64,000 nucleotides of DNA from VAZQ01 sp050179645 (GTDB lineage: Bacteria; Pseudomonadota; Alphaproteobacteria; Rhizobiales; Xanthobacteraceae), in assembly GCA_050179645.1 (NCBI GenBank), contig JBFXEX010000010.1:3461-67460 (forward strand), given 5' to 3'. A model generated the notes under the pieces. That model did no database searches and was not told the DNA's origin. It was given only the letters and a program-made list of their open reading frames with translations. Below, piece by piece: positions 1 to 8,000 of the stretch; the stretch's first letter is position 1; every line of letters begins with the position of its first letter. The position numbers were made by a program, and so were the translations under genes.

Positions 1-166
1 TCCCGAACTGCGCGTGCGCGGAATGGAGGGGCTGCGGGTGGTCGATGCGTCGGTAATGCCGGACCTGGTCTCCGCGCACATCAATGCCTGCGTTCTGATG
101 ATCGCCGAGAAGGCCTCCGACGTCATCCGCGGCAGGCCGGCGCTCTCACCTGAGCTGAATGCGTAA
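1..166 (+). CDS. GMC-family oxidoreductase, C-terminal fragment
   Basis: Only the last 54 residues are present, read from base 2 to a TAA stop. They contain LRVVDASVMPDLVSAHINAC followed by LMIAEKASDVIRG. This matches the C-terminus of FAD-dependent GMC oxidoreductases (choline or alcohol dehydrogenase type), where a V-V-D-A-S-x-M-P stretch and an Asn-containing loop lie near the flavin and catalytic His/Asn pair, ahead of a final M-I-A-E-K-A-A-D helix. The usual Pro-Asn after the P is changed here, and an H-I-N-A loop keeps the Asn. The substrate cannot be inferred from this piece. The gene starts to the left of the window. Confidence 0.8.
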   Translation, partial: PELRVRGMEGLRVVDASVMPDLVSAHINACVLMIAEKASDVIRGRPALSPELNA

Positions 167-205
167 AGCGGCGGCCGAACGCCGGGGCGCATCGCTCAGA
201 CGAAC

Positions 206-233
206 AAAAAAAGCCCGGCGTTGCCGCCGGGCT
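206..233 (-). terminator. Rho-independent terminator of the LTxxQ-motif gene
   Basis: A 9-bp perfect stem (AGCCCGGCG at 212-220, CGCCGGGCT at 225-233, loop TTGC) is followed on the minus strand by seven U residues (the A run at 206-212). It lies 24 bases after the stop of the leftward gene at 257-1030. On the plus strand it has no U tract. Confidence 0.8.
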
Positions 234-256
234 TGTCAGTTCCCCATGCTCTCACG

Positions 257-1030
257 TTAGAATCCGGACATCGCGTTCTCGAGGCCCAGCAGATGGGCAA
301 GCGACTTGAGTTCGCGCTTCTGTTCGTCGTTGAAGCTCATGACCAGCGGAAAGCCCGCGGTGCGAAGTCCCTGCACGTCCATCTTGCTCGTGTCGATCGA
401 TGCCGTACGGGTGTCGCCCTTCGGACCCTTCTTGTATTCCATTTTGCGCAATTGCGCCTCGACGGCCGGCCAGTAGCGCTCCTGGTCGGGCGTCAGATTG
501 AGCCGACGCTTGATGCTGGCGATCTGCGTGCTGTTCAGCACCGCGTTGGATTGCTTCTTTGGCGCCACCGCCGCGTGCTTTTCAGGCGTTGTGGCAGACG
601 CAAGCGCCATCTTCGGCCGGGGGGTCGGAAGCGGCACGGGGGTTGCCATCGCCCAAGGCGGCAACTGAGTTTCCGGAACCTCTTCGGTCGCCTTTGCGAC
701 CACGGCCTCGGCAAGCGGCTTCGGACCGAACGAAATCGGCACCGAGCCGACGGAGGCTACCGCATACCGTGCCGGCGGCGCGGCCGGCTCGACCGGCGCG
801 GCTGCCGCCTCGGTGGTCTCGGCCTCCGCCTCACCGTCGTGCCATTGGTTGGGAAACCGGAACGACACCGCTTCGGCCGCCGATACCTTGATATTGGCGA
901 CGGCCTCTTGGGCCGAAATCCGATTGGCGTCAAACATGTAGCCGCCGATCAGACCGCCAAGTCCGCCGGCGCCGACCATGGCGCAGCATAACCACACACG
1001 TGCGCCGAACTGACCCGAAAATCCCCGCAT
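257..1030 (-). CDS. Membrane-anchored proline-rich protein with C-terminal LTxxQ-like motif
   Basis: This 257-residue protein has no assigned function. One hydrophobic Gly/Ala-rich segment (about residues 12-31) should anchor or export it. Residues 65-160 are low-complexity Ala/Pro/Glu. The C-terminal part contains LTPDQERYW (179-187) and a second helix MSFNDEQKRELKSLAHL (231-247). The first motif resembles the LTxxQ repeat of Spy/CpxP-type periplasmic proteins, which are ATP-independent chaperones or stress sensors. That link is a motif resemblance only. The start is ATG at 1030, and a strong terminator follows the stop, so it looks monocistronic. Similar proteins annotated as hypothetical are, as I recall, common in Bradyrhizobiaceae. 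Confidence 0.75.
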   Translation of the reverse strand: MRGFSGQFGARVWLCCAMVGAGGLGGLIGGYMFDANRISAQEAVANIKVSAAEAVSFRFPNQWHDGEAEAETTEAAAAPVEPAAPPARYAVASVGSVPISFGPKPLAEAVVAKATEEVPETQLPPWAMATPVPLPTPRPKMALASATTPEKHAAVAPKKQSNAVLNSTQIASIKRRLNLTPDQERYWPAVEAQLRKMEYKKGPKGDTRTASIDTSKMDVQGLRTAGFPLVMSFNDEQKRELKSLAHLLGLENAMSGF

Positions 1031-1185
1031 ACCCCCTCGCGCTTAGTCCCCACTATGCGCTGGACAGTGTCTTCTGAAACACAGCTAATTTATGACGCCG
1101 ACCGCCTATTTCCTGCCATTTCAGGTGCCGCCGGAGAGGGCTAAGGTCCTATGCCGGACGCGGTTAAGCGATCCTGACAGCAAGA

Positions 1186-1207
1186 AGCCCGGCTCTTCGG
1201 CCGGGCT
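1186..1207 (-). terminator. Hairpin terminator after carD
   Basis: An 8-bp perfect stem AGCCCGGC (1186-1193) / GCCGGGCT (1200-1207) with loop TCTTCG lies 30 bases after the carD stop. The U tract on the minus strand is weak (TTCTTGCTG), so termination may be partial. Confidence 0.55.
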
Positions 1208-1237
1208 CCGTAACCTTCCAGAACGAGGAACGGCGAA

Positions 1238-1828
1238 TTAGGCCGCCTCCTCCTCCACCGCAGCGTCTTCTTCGGGCTCGGCATCGCCATCGGCCGGCTT
1301 CGGACCGCGACGCGGTCCCTTGGCGAGAGCCGCCTCGATCTCTTTCACCGCCTCGGTCTCGGTGACGCGGTGCACGGCCGAAATCTCCCGCGACAGCCGG
1401 TCGAGCGCGGCCTCATAGAGCTGGCGCTCCGAATAGGACTGCTCAGGCTGGGTGTCGGACCGGAACAGGTCGCGTACCACCTCGGCGATGGCGACGATGT
1501 CGCCGGAGTTGATCTTGGCCTCGTACTCTTGAGCGCGACGCGACCACATCGTTCGCTTGATGCGGGCGCGGCCCTTGAGGGTCTCGAGCGCGCGCTTGAC
1601 CACCGGCCCTTCGGACAGCTTGCGCATGCCGACGGAGACGATCTTCGCGGTCGGCACCCGAAGCGTCATCTTGTCCTTGATGAAGTTGATGACGAACAGT
1701 TCGAGCTTCGCGCCGGCAACCTCCTGCTCCTCGATCGCGATGATCTGGCCCACACCGTGCGCCGGATAGACGATGAACTCGCTGGTCTTGAAGCCCTGGC
1801 GCTGATGGGTTGCTTTCTTGACAGTCAT
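1238..1828 (-). CDS. carD: CarD/CdnL-family RNA polymerase-binding regulator
   Basis: CarD-family proteins bind the RNA polymerase beta subunit and stabilise open complexes, notably at rRNA promoters. The RNAP-interacting domain starts at GFKTSEFIVYPAHGVGQI, followed by the helical DNA-contacting domain with KRALETLKGRARIKRTMWSR and SYSERQLYEAALDRL. The C-terminus is acidic (EPEEDAAVEEEAA). The start chosen is ATG 1828, because GAAGGAG lies 11 bases upstream (1840-1846 on the complement); the product is 196 residues. The frame stays open to a GTG at 2008, which would add 60 Arg/Lys/Ser/Ala-rich residues. Basic N-terminal extensions of this kind occur in some relatives, so the longer form is possible. 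The gene follows fdxA, as in many Rhizobiales. Confidence 0.92.
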   Translation of the reverse strand: MTVKKATHQRQGFKTSEFIVYPAHGVGQIIAIEEQEVAGAKLELFVINFIKDKMTLRVPTAKIVSVGMRKLSEGPVVKRALETLKGRARIKRTMWSRRAQEYEAKINSGDIVAIAEVVRDLFRSDTQPEQSYSERQLYEAALDRLSREISAVHRVTETEAVKEIEAALAKGPRRGPKPADGDAEPEEDAAVEEEAA

Positions 1829-2119
1829 ACTAGGGGTTGCTCCTTCGTCCGGCCTGCGGGGGGTGGACGCTTTGGCTACGGGGGCCCCACGCCGCGTAGC
1901 GGCGCGCGAAGCCGGCGATGCCCTCCGGCGTGCGCCGGCGGAGGTCTTCTTGGAACGCCGGGTTACGGCGGAGCTCTTCTTGGGCCGATGGCGCGTTTTT
2001 CCTGCCACGGAACTTGCGTGGGTCTCACGTCCCTAGTTAACGGTTCCTCGGAAGCACCCCGAAAAATAAGGCTCCCCACGGGGAGCGCCTCGGGTGCGGT
2101 GACTTGCTCATTTTCAAAC

Positions 2120-2147
2120 TATATAGCACATTTTCAGCAGAAATCAA
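2120..2147 (-). promoter_or_regulatory. Candidate sigma70-type promoter for carD in the fdxA-carD gap
   Basis: On the minus strand TTGATT (2147-2142) and TATATA (2125-2120) are separated by 16 bases, inside an unusually AT-rich patch (about 2105-2215) of an otherwise GC-rich region. The start of transcription would be near 2112, giving a leader of roughly 280 bases to the ATG at 1828, or 100 bases to the GTG at 2008. The rest of the gap (2009-2326) shows no gene or clear hairpin. Confidence 0.45.
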
Positions 2148-2326
2148 AGCTTTACCGTGCCTGAAAAATCCATTTTCGCGCATTTCTGTATTACAATTTT
2201 GTCACCGCTGGTTAACGCGCATGTGCCGCACCGCAGGACCCGCACGCAGGGCGATCAAACAAACCGAACATGCGGATATAGGTAGAGTGCCCGTGCTCCG
2301 CGGCGCGGCGAGTCGCCGCCGAACGA

Positions 2327-2662
2327 TTAGTCGCCGGAACCGGGCTCTGGCGAGAAGTACTGCTTCTTTCCGGGCTTGCCGTCCCACTCCTTGCTGTCGG
2401 CGGGCGGCTCCTTCTTCGCAGTGATATTCGGCCAGACCTTCGCGTATTCGGCGTTCAGCGTGAGCCAATCCTCGAGACCGCCTTCGGTATCGGGCTTGAT
2501 CGCCTCGGCGGGACACTCCGGCTCGCACACGCCGCAATCGATGCACTCGTCAGGATGGATGACCAGCATGTTTTCGCCCTCGTAGAAACAGTCCACGGGG
2601 CAGACCTCGACGCAGTCCATGTATTTGCACTTGATGCAATTTTCGTTGACGACGTAGGTCAT
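2327..2662 (-). CDS. fdxA: 7Fe ferredoxin (3Fe-4S + 4Fe-4S), FdxA type
   Basis: This 111-residue cytosolic electron carrier has the Cys pattern of Azotobacter ferredoxin I. C9, C17 and C50 should hold the [3Fe-4S] cluster. C21, C40, C43 and C46 should hold the [4Fe-4S] cluster, with C12 and C25 as the extra Cys. The C-terminal tail (about 55 residues, ending QYFSPEPGSGD) is the extension typical of the alphaproteobacterial FdxA family. Length matches the family. The start is ATG at 2662. In many Rhizobiales it sits between an S4-domain gene and carD. Here carD is in place, but the S4 gene is 2 kb further away behind a Bug receptor and a cupin gene. The gap 2663-2932 shows nothing else. Confidence 0.96.
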   Translation of the reverse strand: MTYVVNENCIKCKYMDCVEVCPVDCFYEGENMLVIHPDECIDCGVCEPECPAEAIKPDTEGGLEDWLTLNAEYAKVWPNITAKKEPPADSKEWDGKPGKKQYFSPEPGSGD

Positions 2663-2932
2663 AGCAACTCCAGCTGAACACGCCGGTCAGTAGCGCAAGG
2701 TAAACCGGGGGGCAAGAGAGCGATAGCCACGGCGCGCGCCCTCTTGTCCGAAAAGCCTGCCACTTTTCGGGAGAGATTCGGAGCGCGACCCACGCCTACC
2801 TTGTCGGGACGGCCTTGCGCCCTGTTCCTGCTCTCGCAAAAGGGGCCGGAATCGCGAGCGGATCTATCCGGCTCGCCCCCGCGCACGTTCGTGGGGACCA
2901 AGGATTTGCTGCAAGACCGGTCCGTGGAGTTC

Positions 2933-3904
2933 CTAGTCGATCTTCGCGCCGACCTGCTTGATCAGTGTTCCCCAGAGCTTGGAGTCGTCCGCCACCAGCT
3001 TGGCGAATTCCGCCGGTGTCTGGTCCACGCGCTCGAAGCTGTTCTTCTCGAAGAACTCCTTCGACTTCGGCAGGTCGAGCACCTTGCTCACGTCGGCGTG
3101 GATCTTCGCCACGAGTTCCGGCGGCATGTTGGCCGGACCGAACAGCGCAAACCACACCGAAGTTTGGAAGCCGGGCACGCCGGCCTCCGCGATGGTCGGC
3201 AGATCGGGCCGCGCCTGCGCGCGCTTCGCGCCCGCCGAGGCGAGGATGCGGACTCGCCCGGTCTTTTCGTGTGCGGCTATGCTGCTGAGATTGAGCAGCA
3301 GCATCGACACGTCGCCGGCGAGCAGCGCGTTCGCAGCGGGAGCCGCGCCGCGATACGGGATGTGAACGATGTCGGTGCCGGTACGCTGCTTGAAGTCCTC
3401 CATGCTGAGGTGCGCGTAGGTGCCCACGCCGTAGGAGCCGTAGTTCAGCGTGCCGGGCTTCGCTTTAGCGAGCGCGATCAGCTCCTGAGTCGAGTTCGCC
3501 GGCACGGCCGAGTTGACCACCAGCATCGGCGTGCCGCGGCACAGCATCATGATCGGCGTGAACTCCTCCGGCTTGTAGGAGAGCTTGCTCGACAGGTGCG
3601 GGTTCGCGGTGATGGTGGCGTCGGACGTGACCAGCAGCGTCAGCCCGTCCGGCGCGGAGCGCGCCACCGCCTGCGCGCCGATAGCGCTATTGCCGCCGGG
3701 GCGGTTGTCCACGATGACCGGCTGGTTGATCATCTCGGTGAGGCGCTGCGATACGATGCGTGCCATCGTGTCGGTGACGCCGCCGGCCGAGGTCGGCACG
3801 ATCAGCCGCACTTGGCCGCTTGGATAAGTCTGCGCCTTTGCGGGGGTGAGCGCCATCGCGACCAGTGCGGCGAGCGCCGCAAGTCCTGCCGTCCGTCCGA
3901 GCAT
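2933..3904 (-). CDS. Tripartite tricarboxylate transporter substrate-binding protein (Bug/TctC family)
   Basis: This 323-residue periplasmic solute receptor has a signal peptide ending near TPAKA-Q (residue 24). The family pattern is clear: VRLIVPTSAGGVTDTMAR, VDNRPGGNSAIGAQAVA and HIPYRGAAPAANALLAGDV. Bug proteins capture carboxylates for TctAB membrane partners, but none are nearby, so this is an orphan receptor of unknown ligand. It precedes a repeat element and lies downstream of a cupin gene on the same strand. Together they interrupt the helicase, S4, fdxA, carD order, which suggests later insertion of the pair. The start ATG at 3904 is preceded by GGAGG-like sequence (GACGGAGGAAACG). 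Confidence 0.92.
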   Translation of the reverse strand: MLGRTAGLAALAALVAMALTPAKAQTYPSGQVRLIVPTSAGGVTDTMARIVSQRLTEMINQPVIVDNRPGGNSAIGAQAVARSAPDGLTLLVTSDATITANPHLSSKLSYKPEEFTPIMMLCRGTPMLVVNSAVPANSTQELIALAKAKPGTLNYGSYGVGTYAHLSMEDFKQRTGTDIVHIPYRGAAPAANALLAGDVSMLLLNLSSIAAHEKTGRVRILASAGAKRAQARPDLPTIAEAGVPGFQTSVWFALFGPANMPPELVAKIHADVSKVLDLPKSKEFFEKNSFERVDQTPAEFAKLVADDSKLWGTLIKQVGAKID

Positions 3905-3921
3905 CGTTTCCTCCGTCCCTC

Positions 3922-4072
3922 GTGTGGCGGGTCAGAAATCCGCTTATTGTTGCGGCGAGTCGGAAATGCGCATTTCTGAACCAAAGCTACACTAGATCAA
4001 TAAGTTGCTAGTGTCCCGAAGTTCGCAAACGAGGGTGCCGCAGAATATGCGAACTTCGGAATCTGGACACTA
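3922..4072 (+). repeat. Composite palindromic repeat, copy 1 (B hairpin, linker, A hairpin)
   Basis: Two adjacent hairpins are joined by a short linker. The B half runs from GTGTGGCGGGTCAGAAATCCGC (as halves 3922-3932 and 3933-3943) to the matching TTTCTGAACC and GCTACAC ending at 3992. The linker is GATCAATAAGTTGC (3995-4008). The A half has an outer stem TAGTGTCC (4009-4016) / GGACACTA (4065-4072) and an inner stem CGAAGTTCGCA (4017-4027) / TGCGAACTTCG (4048-4058). The same B-linker-A arrangement recurs at 8571-8732 (inverted) and 48611-48775. The right end supplies the TAG stop of the cupin gene. Confidence 0.85.
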
Positions 4073-4579
4073 ACGTGCGCTGCTGAGGCCCATCACCGGC
4101 TGGCCGATACCGAGCGGTTGGCCGTCCACCAGCACGAACGCGACGCGGGCTGGCTTGCTGCTGCGATTCGCCCAGGCGTGGTTGGTGCCGCGCTGGATCA
4201 TGATGTCTCCAGCCTTGAGCTTCACCGTCGAATTATCCATGTCCATCTCGATCTCGCCCTCGATGACGATGACGTAGTCGATCGTCTCGGTGCGGTGCAT
4301 GTGCGGATGGTTGCCGGGCGGGAAGTCGATCACGCAGAACCGCGTGCCGTTGGCGGGCGGCGGCGTGCCGACGATGCGCGCACCCATGTCCTCGATGGCC
4401 TCGCCGACGCCGATGTCGGCGGGGTTCCGGTCGGTGATCCACATCAGCGTGGAGCGTCCCTCCGCGCCCTTGTGGTTGGTTGCAGGCGCGTCGATCAGCA
4501 CCTTGGCGACATTGTTCTTGTCGTGCCCGGTCACGACCCGGCGGATCGGCGGGAAGGAATTCCAGTGTTCGTTGGCCAT
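4070..4579 (-). CDS. Cupin-domain protein
   Basis: This 169-residue single-domain cupin has motif 1 as H91-x-H93-x-H95 with E98 (GNHPHMHRTETIDY) and motif 2 with H134 (GTNHAWAN), so it should bind a divalent metal. The N-terminal RRVVTGHD stretch is, as I recall, typical of a proteobacterial cupin subgroup often found near catabolic genes; its reaction is not established. The start ATG at 4579 has GGGAGAG eight bases upstream. An in-frame extension to 4654 exists but is unlike the family. The TAG stop is the end of the neighbouring repeat. It probably pairs with the adjacent Bug receptor gene; co-transcription would have to read through the 151-bp repeat. Confidence 0.85.
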   Translation of the reverse strand: MANEHWNSFPPIRRVVTGHDKNNVAKVLIDAPATNHKGAEGRSTLMWITDRNPADIGVGEAIEDMGARIVGTPPPANGTRFCVIDFPPGNHPHMHRTETIDYVIVIEGEIEMDMDNSTVKLKAGDIMIQRGTNHAWANRSSKPARVAFVLVDGQPLGIGQPVMGLSSAR

Positions 4580-4667
4580 GCAACGGCTCTCCCTGTGCTT
4601 CTTGTTGTTTACCTGCTCATTCCGGGCGCGCGTTTGCGCGAACCCGGTTTCCATAACCGTTTGGATT

Positions 4668-5042
4668 TCAGTCGCCGGTGAGGCGGTCGATGGCCCGGCG
4701 CTCCTGCTTGGTCGGCCGGCCGGTGCCCCGGTCGCGGACGGCGGACGGCGGCGCCGAAGTTCCGGCCGGCGCGGCTCCCGCGTCGGGAAGGATGTCCTCG
4801 CACAGGGCGCGCGCTTCGTCCGCAGAGCCCCGCCGCTCGGCGAACCCGACCACCTTCAGAACCCGCACGGTGCGGTCGAGCGCCACCGTCACGACATCTC
4901 CCGGCTTGACCGGCCGGCTCGCGGCATCGATGCGCTGAGCATTGACGCGAACGTGCCCGGAGGCGGCAAGCGCGGCCGCCGCCTGGCGCGTGCGTACTAC
5001 ACGCGCATGCCACAGCCATTTGTCGATGCGCTGACGATCCAA
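4668..5042 (-). CDS. S4-domain RNA-binding protein (Hsp15/HslR-like)
   Basis: The N-terminus QRIDKWLWHARVVRTRQAAA is the S4 RNA-binding fold of the Hsp15 family, which binds 50S subunits carrying stalled nascent chains. It is followed by GHVRVNAQRIDAASRPVKPGD and a charged tail ending RRAIDRLTGD. The start assigned is TTG at 5042 (MDRQRIDKWLW), because family members start just before RQRIDKWLWHAR and AGGGGC lies about nine bases upstream. A TTG at 5084 would add 14 residues and overlap the helicase. The gene directly follows the helicase (13-base gap) and is presumably co-transcribed with it. Confidence 0.9.
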   Translation of the reverse strand: MDRQRIDKWLWHARVVRTRQAAAALAASGHVRVNAQRIDAASRPVKPGDVVTVALDRTVRVLKVVGFAERRGSADEARALCEDILPDAGAAPAGTSAPPSAVRDRGTGRPTKQERRAIDRLTGD

Positions 5043-5055
5043 CCGAGCGGTGCCC

Positions 5056-8000
5056 CTAATTCGGCTCCTTGCTGTTCCCCTCAAGCTGCGCCTTCAATGC
5101 GGCGAGCTTGGCAAACGGCGAATTCGGATCGGGCGCCTTGTCGCGCCGGTCGCCCCCCTCGCCGCGGCCTTTCATGTACTTCGCCCGAAGATCGGGGTCG
5201 CGATCCGGACGGTCGCCACGATCCTGACGGTTGCCTCGGTGGGAACGGCGTTCGGAACCGTCGGCGCGCTTCGACCACTCGGGACGATCGGGACGTGATG
5301 GCCGGCCGGTACGCTCGCCCCGCTCAGCTCCGTCGCGGCGTTCATGCCGCGGCCGATCGTGTGGCGGTCGCGCTTCCCCAACGGTCGTGTCCGCGCCAGG
5401 CGCACCCTGCGGGGCCGCGGCAATCGCGTCGGAAGCTGCGGCGCCCTCGCCTTGCGCGACGGCCGGAGCGGTTCCATCGGCCGCGACCGGCGGTGCGTGG
5501 AAGTCGCGGCGGCGGCCCGCCTCTCGCGGCGGGCGCTGCGGCCGCCGTTGCCGCCGCTGACCTTCCGGACGGCCCGGGCGCCAGACCTCGATCAGTTCGG
5601 GTTCTGCCGGCGGAGCCGCTTCGGCTGAATCAGCCGCCGCAGCTTCGGGGATCTCCGGGGCAATTGATTCGGCCGCAACAGCCTCCGTTGAGGCCATTTC
5701 GGCCGGAGCTGTTTCCGCCGAGGCGTCGGCCGCGACGGCTTCGTCCGAGCTGGAGACCGATTCGGGCGGCGGCGGCGCGGCGGCTGGTCCTTGTTCGGGA
5801 GCCGGAGCGTCCTCGACCATCGGGCTGTCGGCCGCGACCGCGGCAGCCTCAATCGCCGGCGCCAGATCGGGCGCCTCGGATTCGGCCGGGGCAGCTTCCG
5901 CCGTCCCCGCCAACGCCGCGTCGGCGTCCGCCGGCGCTTCGGCGGAAGCCCCCACTTCCGGCGCCAGTGCGGCCTCCGGAACGGAGCTGGCAGCTTCGTC
6001 TGCCGCGCCTGCGGGTGCCGGCGTCACCGGCGGTGGCTCGACGGGCTTCGGCCGCTGCTCCATCCGGTAGCCCAACGCGCGCAGGATCGACGCGAATTCC
6101 TCGCCCGCGCAGCCGGCCAGCGAGGTCATTGCCGGCACCACGGTGAAACCGAAACCGTCGATGGCGCCCGGCGGCCTGGGTCCGGGAGCACCGGGCCGCC
6201 ATGCCAATGCCGGGCGGATGATGTCGGCGATGCGCTCCAGAATGTCGGCACGAACCGCCCGCTCGCCGCAAACCCGATAACCGGCGACACGATACAGCGT
6301 CCGGTCGACCTCCTTGTCGGCGGCGATCGAGGTGCGGCCGCTCTTGGCGAGTTGTTCGACCGCTTCGAGACCCTTGGATTCCGCCCCTGCATGCTTAAGC
6401 GCATAAAGCTGCGTCGCGAGCGCCCGCGGCGTCGGCTTGAGCAACGCCGGAATATAGATGTTGTAGGCGCCGAACCGCACACCGTATTTGCGCAAACCGG
6501 CGCGGGACGGCTGGTCGAGACCCTTGACGTCCTCGGCGACCTTCTGCCGCTCCAGCACGCCGAGCGACTCGATGAGCTGGAACGCGATGCCGCGCGCCAT
6601 GCCGGTGACGTCCTCGGCCGCGCCGAGGTGGAACAGCGGCGCCAGCACCTTTTCGATATGGGTCTTGAGCCAGAGGTCGAGCCGCGCCTGCACGGCATCC
6701 CGGGGCGGGCCGGTGAGATGCTCGTCGGCGATGATGCGCACGCGCGGCTTGAGCACTTCCTCAGCGGCGACGAGCTTGCCGACTGCCTGCCCGAGCCACC
6801 GGATCGCCCCGTCCGACGCCAGCACGAGCTGCTCGTCGGAGGCTTGGGCGAGCTTCATTGCGCGCGCACCGATCTCGCCAGCAAGCGCCTTCTGCGCCGC
6901 GCCCGCGAGCGTGCGCGCTTCAGAACCGGCGGCCGACGCCGCGGGCGTAAAGACGAACCCGTCGAGCCGGCCGATGGCATGGCCCTCGACCACCACATCG
7001 CCGGTCTTGCTGATGTCGGTCTCGAGCCCGGTGTTCTCGCGCAGGCGCCGCATCAGCACGCTGGTGCGGCGATCGACAAACCGCTCGGCCAGCCGCTCGT
7101 GCAGCGCATCCGACAACTTATCCTCGACGGCACGCGTCACGCCCTGCCAGTGCTCGGGGTCGGCGAGCCAGTCGGGCCGGTTGGCGGCAAACGTCCAGGT
7201 GCGGATGTGCGCGATGCGGTTCGACAGCGTGTCGATATCACCGTCGGCCTTGTCGGCCTGCTCGATCTGCCGTGCGAACCAGTCGGTTGGGATCGTGCCC
7301 TCACGCATCAGGAAGCCGTAGAGCGTGGTCACGAGCTCCGCATGAGTGGCCGGCGAAATCTTCCGGTAGTCCGGAACCTGGCACACATCCCATAGACGCT
7401 CGACCGCGAACCGGGTTGTCGCGAACGTCCGGGCCTCGTCGTCGCGCGAGGCGTGCTCCAACACCAGGATGTCTTCGGCAATCGGCGCGCGGGTGAGCCC
7501 GCTTTCGGTAGGCGTCTCGGCGAGCGACGCCTGCAGGGCGCCCAGCGAGGCGAAGTCGAGCGCAGCGTTGCGCCACTGCAGAACCCGAATCGGCTCGAAG
7601 CTGTGGCTTTCCAGCGCCTGCGCCAGCTCGGTTTCGAATGGCGGGCAACGGCCGGTGGTACCGAAGCTGCCGTCGCGGTTGGCGCGGCCGGCGCGACCGG
7701 CGATCTGCGCAAGTTCGGCCGGATTGAGCTTGCGGAACTGATAACCATCGAACTTGCGATCGGACGCAAACGCAACGTGATCGACGTCAAGATTGAGTCC
7801 CATGCCGATGGCGTCGGTCGCGACCAGATAGTCGACGTCGCCCGATTGATAGAGCGCCACCTGCGCGTTGCGGGTGCGGGGCGACAGCGAGCCGAGCACC
7901 ACGGCGGCACCGCCGCGCTGGCGGCGGATCAGTTCGGCGATGGAGTAGACCTCCTCGGCCGAGAACGCCACGATCGCACTACGGCGCGGCAGCCGGGTCA

